Positions 56,817 to 64,000 of a stretch of DNA of 64,000 nucleotides are shown piece after piece (the stretch's first letter is position 1; each line of letters begins with the position of its first letter). The position numbers and the translations under genes are program-made. This DNA comes from Verticillium longisporum (lineage: Eukaryota; Ascomycota; Sordariomycetes; Glomerellales; Plectosphaerellaceae): contig JAETXT010000011.1 of the NCBI GenBank assembly GCA_019188255.1, positions 1,302,001 through 1,366,000 of the forward strand. Direction: 5' to 3'. The notes below the pieces were generated by a model, which was given only the letters and a program-made list of their open reading frames with translations, was not told where the DNA came from and did no database searches.

Positions 56817-59572
56817 TGGCAGAACGGGCAGTACAAGAAGGCCTCACTTCGTATTTCGTTTTCCTTCTTTGCATGTTTGGGGTCTCATTTCTTCCTTTGG
56901 CTTTATCTTCCTCTTTGACTAGTTTGCATGGAGTTTGCGGGATGCATCAGGGGCGTTCAGGTTGAGGGAGCATTTGCATACACCACTTCGATGGTTCCTG
57001 GAGGCAGGATGGATGCCTTGAGATTGTTCTATCGTCACCTAGTATCACCTACAGCGAGATGTGCGGCATGCAGTATACACGGCGTTGGCATGCCAGCCAG
57101 AGCGATCCTGGAAATCACAACCACAGTTATCATAAAACCTGTTGCTGCGTGTCCATCTGTGAATCTGCCGTGGTAAGGCTGCATCCTCGTGCGAACAGCC
57201 TCGCTGCCTACTGTGACTCCTTCGGTCGCCTGCCAGGCAGAGGCGCTCACCCTGTTCGCCTGTTGCCCGTCAATCGGTATTACTCAAAGTTCGCCACCGT
57301 GAAGAGGGTGGCTCAGTGAGACAAGGCAGTCATTCCGCAAAGTGGAAATCCCATGGCCGTTATGGCCGTTTTGCGCCCCACGAGGCTCAGCATGTTCTGT
57401 GAATTCCCATCTGATGGCATCGAGATCTGGTATCACGCCTGCAGGTCCCGATGTCTGGGAGTTCCAGGGATGCGGCCTGGCGTAGGATGGGTGGTGACTT
57501 GACGTTCAGGGCTCGTGTGATCAGCCTCGTAGTTTCTGTTCCGGGGAACGAGACGAGCTGACAAAAACAGGGCACAGGGGCTTTTGGGGGCTGTCACGGG
57601 GGTGTGGTAAAAGGAGGGGGGGCGGAAGGTGAAGTAGTTGAGGCGCTCACCGAGGGGCCATAGTCTCGGTCAAGGTGAGCACACGGCGACATCTGAATAC
57701 TGCGGGGCCGGCCCCTGTGGAGTGACTGAGGCGAGCGTTGAAGATTATGGGTTGCATTTCGGATCTATGTACATAGCGTACCTACCTGATGCTAACGAAC
57801 TGCTACAAGTCTCATGCACGTACAAGCACTCAAATAACGCGTGCGGCGCTGCCGCTGTTGGCAACTCTGTTGCCTTGCGTCAATATCGAGGTGTGACGTT
57901 CATGATGATGTGTACTTGGCTCATTTGTCGAGCTGTTGTCGACTTTGAATAGCGCATGCTCGATATTCAAGGGTCTTCTCCACAGATCCGGCCCTTTGGT
58001 ACCTGCCGAAAGCCATATGGGCGTGCCGAGCAATTGAAGCAGACAGTCCAACTTGCATTGCTAGAAGCAACATTGTACTCGAGACCACCAGTAAGAGCAA
58101 TGTTCTGAGCAAGGATTAGTATGCTGCACCCTATGAAAGAAAGATCAGCCAACGCTAACGGGTTCTTGCGAGCAAGGCATCCAAGTCATCGGTAATTATT
58201 CAGCGCAACGAAGCCTGCCCTTTGGATACGCGTATATACTGCGATACTACCATGGACGCTGAAGCTGCGTCAAAGTCGGCACAGCGCCCTCTGCTTGGTC
58301 TTTAGCGTCGCCGACGGCCTAGAACCCTGATTTTGGGAGACCAGGCCAGCCGATGGTAGAGGCGAGCCAGCTTTCTCTCGTAACGGACGTGTGTTGTTCC
58401 TCCCTGCCTCAACACAATTGCGAAAGCATGCAGCATGTCAGACCCGACGGGTCCTGATGATGCGGACCTCGTAAAACGATCTCGAAGGCACGCGCGATTC
58501 AAGATTGCTGACACTGCCATCCAACGGCAGCTGTGCGCTCAGGATGATTTGCAGGACTGGTTGACTGAGTGTTGCTGCCTGCTGGCATGCTGCTGGCGCG
58601 TCAGATCGGATTTAGCGCAATATAGTGATACTCGATATTGAGGATGGAACAGAGCCGAGAGATGGTGAACTTGGACGAGTAAGACAACATCAGTATTGAT
58701 CTCTCATCATTTCTGTTTTTGCTGTGATGCCTGTTGCTGGACCATCGCCTCGTGTCCACGCCAGACAAAGAAGAAGATAAAGTCACGGCCGATTGGGCCG
58801 GGCCCTCCAGATGCACCGAAGATCAAGGCATTGTTGGCCCACCTGGTGGGCCTCCAGCGCCTGATTCGCCGTGGAACGACCCCTGTGCCTGTCATGGAGG
58901 GGCACTTTCGGGGGGCCGGTCCCCACCAGAAGTCCAATATTTACGCCCAAGCTCGGTTGCCACTGCCTATTGGCTGGTGCCCCGGCGACGACGACACAAC
59001 GACGCAGAACTGAGGCAGAGCCGGAGCAGGAGCAACAGGAGCTGGAGGGTAGCAGCAGCCTCGAGGGCAGGCGCAATGAAGCTGACCGGACTGTGAGGAC
59101 GCAATCTCATGCAAGTCAACCCACCAGCGAGCCTTCTTCCTTGGAAGGGTCTTGCACTTCCATTTATCTCGTTCATGTCGCAAAAGCAATCGGCTTGCCT
59201 TGTCAGCCAAACCTGTCCGCGTCGCCCGGCCGATCTGACCTGGCATCCCTTCTTTTCTTCATTCCCCCCCCAAGACTGCTGCTTCTCATCCGTCATCTGG
59301 AGATTGCACAGGACCCCAGATCAACAGCTATAACTCCCGCAACTTTATCGCCCTGTGCGCCGCCCGTGGCACGCAAGAACATCGTGCACTAGCCACTCCA
59401 CGGCAGCATGCCGCTCAGATAACAATAGGTACGCCATCAGACGCATTCCGGCTCCCATTTCTCGGTTCTCTGTGTCCCCGGACGCTGCGACGCTGAAGGC
59501 CTTCTCCATTGTCCATCCGCGGTACAGTGTAACCGCACGAATGCGACAGACGCCAATGATCCCGTCCAGACC
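56817..59572. other. Gene-free stretch before the DH/PH-like gene
   Basis: 2.8 kb with only short frames. A signal-peptide-like minus-strand frame at 57967-58152 was considered and rejected. The last ~500 bp are pyrimidine-rich and probably form the leader of the gene at 59573. No repeat or RNA recognised. Confidence 0.5.
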
Positions 59573-62500
59573 ATGCCTTCCACCCCCCCAGACGAGCAAG
59601 CCTCGCCCGAGTCCACCTCGCCTGCTACCCCGCGCAAGGCACCTCCTGCCGGGAACGACGATCATGATACTGCCACGCCAAAGACTCCCGCCGCTGCTCG
59701 GGCGGCGGCGGCGAACCCTCGGAGCGCGCCCGCCGCCGCTCGCGCGCGTGCCCTGAGCAATAGGAAGACGATGCAGGAGCCACCAACCCTGCTCGCCGAC
59801 TTTCTTCTCGGCCGTCCCTCTCCCCAGCGCAAAGCTGCTGAGCGATCACGCCAGCGTCGCCAGAGCCTCGATGCCGTCAAGGCTGAGATGCGCCAGTCAA
59901 GTGTACGCAAACTCCAACAACCTGGCGGCGTTCGCGACCGTGTCAAACAATGGCAGAAGACCAACACCACCGCCATGGTTGCCGGCGACCCCGCGGCTAC
60001 CCCCAGTGAGCCGACCGAGGTCGCAAGTTTTCCCGACGAAGCCGAAAGCGTCAACGAAGACGACCGCGTACGCATCAAGACGAGGCAAAAGAAGAAGCCG
60101 GCGAAACCTATTGTGCACAACGATACTGGGGCTACCAGTGCCAACGACGACAAGTCTGCAGATCGAGACTCGGGGTCGAAACGCTCGCGATCCAAAGGCC
60201 CGCCGAAAAGAGTCGTCAGCGACACGAATTGGATGACCAAGAAGAACAAGAAAAACAGCCCGCCACGGGCGAAATCACCACCGAAGGCCAAGCTAGCAAG
60301 TCCCAGCCCCGGCCCTATGCCACTCCCCAAGGGCTTCTTACAGCGACCGTCTGTCAACCCGCCCGTATCCAAGAAGATTAAGGACTGGGCGGCAAAGGTT
60401 GAACTCCCAGCGTCACCACCTCCGTCCGAGCACCGCAGGTCCAAGTCTAGGGGAGCCGCAACAGATGGCGAGGAGGGGGATAATATCTCCAGAAGTTCAT
60501 CCCGACCGCCACCCCTAGACGATGACGGAATTCGTATAAGACCATTGAGGACGAAGAAGTTGGAGGATGATGGAATACGCGTCAAGCCCTTACGGACACC
60601 TCTACGAGACGACGGCATTAGGGTCAAGCCGACTCGCAACACATCAGAAGCAGGCGACTCGTCTCACGTTTCATCGTCTCACTTATCGGCCAGCCGACCC
60701 TCATCAAGCTCTAAGCGTGAGCCTTCGCCGACGCGAGACGACATTGTTGTCATGGAAGAAGACGAGTCAGAGTGTATAGAGGTCGTCGAAGAATCCGATT
60801 CCTGTCCAGACACACCAACAAGGAAACCTTCTGGAGAACGGCCCCGGAGAGTGAGCCGGAGACGAACACCGCCGAAACCGCGAAACGATGCGATACGAGA
60901 TGATCAGTCGTGGATCAGCACTGATGAGTCTGCCATTCGGGCCGGCATGGACTCGGATCTTGGCTCCAGTGTTCTCACCAGTGCAGCTGGAGCCAAGTCC
61001 CTCGCAGACATCCCCGTTGGCTTCTCCGCTTTCAGTGAACTCGATCTGCCCAGTGGGAAGGGCAAGCGTCCCAAAGCGCAGCGTAACCCTAGTTTCAAGG
61101 CTGTCCCCAATGTCTTCAAGAAAGTAGTTACAGAAGGCAAGAAGATCCTCCACGAAGCCAAGGAGCCCCCAAAACCCATCGTAGCGAATAAGCCTCCCAG
61201 TATCGAGAAGTGGCTGAGCAAGACTGTCGATCCGTTTGTCGAGGACGCAGACGGTGAAGGTTTGAAACATGTCGAAAAAAATTCAATATCAAAGGAGCAT
61301 TTACGAGACACCGCGACCAGGAGACGACCTTCGGGAGAAAACAGGAGAAGAAAATCATCGCCTCCTCCCAAAACGGAGCTCACTCAACTCACTGAGCTTA
61401 CAGAAAGCACGGGGTTGACCGAGTCAACAGGGCTCACAGAGTCAACTGGGTTCACCGAATCAACAGGATTTACGGAGTCGACTGGATTCACCGAATCGAC
61501 AGGATACACAGGCACGACGGCCTCGACCGAAAACGACGAGAACAAAGAACCTCGTCGGGAGTCCGATGAAAAGAAAGCTCACAGTCCTGCTACGACGCCT
61601 ACGTCGGCAGGTCTCAGACGACGAGCTGCTACGCGAGCCACGTCATCACCTCTCAAACCCACAGGCAAGAAGCCGTTCAGAGAAGTGCTCAAAGAGGCCT
61701 TCCGGGGGAGTCTGGTGCTCACTTCTTCACGCCCAAAGTCTACCCCAGCTGCGAGAGGGAACCTGAGCCGGACTATGACAGCTACGATGACGATGACTAT
61801 TCGAGTCGATATGATGATCGCCGCAGACGGTCCGGTTCTAGTGGAAGCTGGACCGATGAGCCCTCGTCTGTCGGCGACGGTAAGGCACAATCTATGCAGG
61901 GCCCCGGCGGCGGCCCCTACAAATGGTGTGCATGAGCTTTCCACAATCGTAGGCTCCGTCGAGGGCTACAGCAGTCAGGAGTCAGACCTGACTTCCATTG
62001 TTTCTGACACGACTGTGACACAATCCACTGCCCTTACGAAGGACACGGCGGTCTCGCGGCAGAGGAGCCATACGTCCGGAACAAGCCTTAAGCGGAGACT
62101 GACCAAGCATTCCGACCTGGTGTCAGTGCTCTCGCTGCCCGATGACAGTCATGTGCCTGGAGGAGTGCTCAATACGCGATCCCGTCCGAGCTTGAGGAAA
62201 GGCAAAAGCCACACCGACTCGGTGATATCTGTCACGGTGGGCGACCTCATGCAGGAGTTTATCGATGACGAGAATCTGTACCAACGAGAGCTGAAGACGC
62301 TCGTCGACGGCGTCATCCCGGTCCTGTTGACGACTGTGCTGAAAGGTGACCGCAACAGCACCTCAGGGCTCTTCGGCCCGGGGTCGCCTGGCACAAAATC
62401 GACCGGACTTTCAAAAGCAGTCGTCAACATGGGCATCGCCTTGGAGAAACTGAAAAATGCCCATAGGAAGGCCTCTCATTCCGACATTGACCGCCTCGTA

Positions 62501-64000
62501 TCATGGATGCAAGCAGCCGCCCCAATTTATGACAGCTACCTCGATGCCTGGCGGCTTGGTTTCCAAGACCTCATCGTCAACCTTCTGCCTGCGGCCGGTC
62601 GCCTGGATGACGAGGATTCGCTTATCGGAGCCTTACCGCGCAATGACGAAGGAGACGTGATCAACGAGAACGGAGAGAGGATTGACGTTGCGCATCTGTT
62701 GAAGCGGCCAGTGCTCCGTATCAAATTGCTCACAAGCTGGGCCAAGGTATGTGAGGAGATATGCGCTAGAGAGGTCATCGCTGACAAGTGAAGGGTGCGC
62801 ACACGCTGCTTTCGACCAACGACACGCTGGCTCTCGTGGGTGACTATGAAGTGCTGCAAGAAAAGGCCCGCCGCCGCCAGAAGGAAGAGTCGGCTCGCGT
62901 AACCGACGAAGACGCCTACAACACCGACACATCTAGGACAAGAGATCTTAGGACACTGGCACCCCTGGGCTCTATCAAGATTGACCCCACGAAGCAAGTC
63001 AGCGCCAAAGACCTCTTCTCCCTCAATTTGATTCACTCCAATGGCCAGCGGCTGGAGTGCCGAGTTGAGTTGGTACACAGAGATAACCCTTCCCGTCCGA
63101 ACGACCAAGGAGACCTACTCATCCGCGAAACTGGAGGCAGTCGCCAGACATGGCTTCTGTTTCCTCCGGCGCCAGAGTCTGCCGTGTCAGCTCGTAGGGG
63201 AGAAAACGATCTCGAGCTCGTTATCATGATTTCGGGTACCCACAATGGCAAAGCGTGGTACGAACTTCTGACATTGATGACCGACGATGAAGAGCAGGTT
63301 GACGACTGGCTCGACATTCTCGGCTCCACGCCTCTACCACCGTTGTCCCGGGCGCCGATCAAAACCCAAGACTCGCTCCCCTCTTCTCCCTCCCCACGCA
63401 CAAAGGCAACGGATGTACCTGTGGGCGGCCGATTGCGCGCCAGCGTTCCTCCCTCTCCAACCCGAGGGTCAGCGTCCCCCGAGCCTTCAACACCGGTGAA
63501 GCGACCAACACCGAGCAGATACCATTCCCGAGCTGCCAGCCTTCCAACCACTCCCATCACGGCCTCAGCGCCTGCTCTCCAGAACACCTCCCCAGACAGG
63601 ACTCCTACCCAGCAGTCCTACAATACTGTTCACGTCGAATATGACCGCAGCCGCCCTCTCAAAGAAAGCATGCGACCTGAGAATTTGTCGCTCGATGACG
63701 CGACTGCTTCTGATGTGTCCAGCGACACCACTACCTACCGGGAAGACGGCGCTCCGCCCCCGCCGGTGCATCGCGAATTCTCCAAGTCACCAGCTCCTGA
63801 GATTACCCTAGAGAGTTCTCGTATCAAGCGGCGGACTTCGTCTCCACTCAAACACGAATACCTGCCATCGGATCATTCTTCTGTGACCGACGACTCTTTC
63901 ACAGAAAGCTCGGATGATGACTACTCAGACGACGACTCCGAAGATGGCACTGAGGTACCCGAGACAGAGCTCGGTGTCAGTATCAAGGACTCTGTACCCC
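59573..64000 (+). CDS. DH/PH-like (RhoGEF-like) large protein, partial, with a hidden frameshift
   Basis: Exons 59573-61879, 61953-62746 and 62794 to beyond the window end; introns 61880-61952 (GTAAGG...GTAG) and 62747-62793 (GTATGT, branch GCTGAC, AAG). The N-terminal ~850 residues are disordered, basic and Ser/Pro-rich, with three DDGIR[IV] repeats at about 322-350 and a TESTG repeat near 605-648. A Dbl-homology-like helical domain begins about residue 860 (VGDLMQEFIDDENLYQRELKTLV). Exon 3 holds a PH-like fold (LFSLNLIHSNGQRLECRVEL ... WYELLTLMTDDEEQVDDWLDIL). Family members are putative Rho/Cdc42 exchange factors or scaffolds. At 61704-61708 the G run appears one short: after KEAFRG the sensible continuation is ESGAHFFTPKVYP in the next frame, followed by an Asp/Tyr/Arg-rich segment. 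The intron then restores the first frame. The gene is truncated by the window edge. Confidence 0.8.
61393..61512 (+). repeat. 18-bp coding minisatellite (TESTG units)
   Basis: About six to seven tandem 18-base units encoding the hexapeptide TESTG plus Leu/Phe/Tyr, within the disordered N-terminal part of the DH/PH-like gene. Silent third-position differences separate the units, so the array is not brand new. Confidence 0.85.

Noticed and set aside
57967..58152. Short minus-strand frame with a signal-peptide-like start
   Set aside because: Only 61 codons, another hydrophobic-start frame overlaps it in a different phase, and there is no family match or splice evidence.
1..64000. tRNA, rRNA, transposon or CRISPR content
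   Set aside because: I looked for GGTTCRANNCC-like T arms, long terminal or inverted repeats, transposase motifs and regularly spaced repeats and found none. A dedicated search such as tRNAscan-SE or RepeatMasker could still detect degenerate copies.

Overview
This window is nuclear DNA of a filamentous ascomycete. The genes carry short spliceosomal introns (about 47-360 bp) with GT donors, CTRAY-type branch sites and AG acceptors, and the families are typically fungal: an AzgA-type purine permease, a cAMP-receptor-like GPCR, a CORVET Vps3-like subunit, a DUF3455 secreted protein and an Nnt1/Efm7-type methyltransferase. Content and base composition fit a Sordariomycete, but species or order cannot be fixed from sequence alone. 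There are no bacterial-style operons, and I saw no transposon, CRISPR array, tRNA or rRNA gene.

Layout. 1-9.1 kb: no supportable gene; the last part is the leader of a C2H2 zinc-finger regulator (9.2-11.4 kb) with a probable 5'-UTR intron. 14.5-15.4 kb: Nnt1/Efm7-like methyltransferase. 16.6-23.3 kb: a divergent pair, Vps3 (CORVET, minus) and a CASP/Coy1 golgin (plus), sharing a 0.68-kb promoter. 25.2-26.1 kb: secreted DUF3455 protein. 27.0-29.4 kb: F-box protein. 30.7-33.4 kb: a divergent ribosome-biogenesis pair, ribosomal protein uL22/L17 (minus) and fibrillarin/Nop1 (plus). 33.8-34.6 kb: a basic hypothetical protein. 39.1-40.6 kb: cAMP-receptor-like GPCR. 42.0-44.1 kb: methyltransferase-like protein without a recognisable SAM motif I. 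49.3-51.6 kb: AzgA purine permease. 52.5-53.5 kb: UCH37-type deubiquitinase. 56.1-56.8 kb: hypothetical protein. 59.6 kb to the window end: large DH/PH-like (RhoGEF-like) protein, running off the edge. The remaining gaps, including 34.6-39.1 and 44.1-49.3 kb, hold only short uninformative ORFs, simple repeats and scattered AGGTA/TACCT palindromes.

The most important observation is that four genes are interrupted by small indels at sites where the family sequence or the reading itself tells where the frame should continue: Nop1 (one C short, 33005-33007), AzgA (one C short, 51073-51077), UCH37 (two bases short in a CT run, 52620-52632) and the DH/PH-like gene (one G short, 61704-61708). Three of the four are one-base losses in short C or G runs. 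The last is masked because the wrong frame stays open until a 73-bp intron restores it, so an automatic caller would report about 82 spurious residues. Nop1 is normally essential, so uncorrected sequencing or assembly error is the likeliest explanation. I found no clear new multi-gene system. The genes look like ordinary housekeeping and signalling loci; the less usual items are the motif-I-less methyltransferase-like protein, the SUMO-interaction-like motif in the F-box protein and the large gene-free leader of the zinc-finger regulator.
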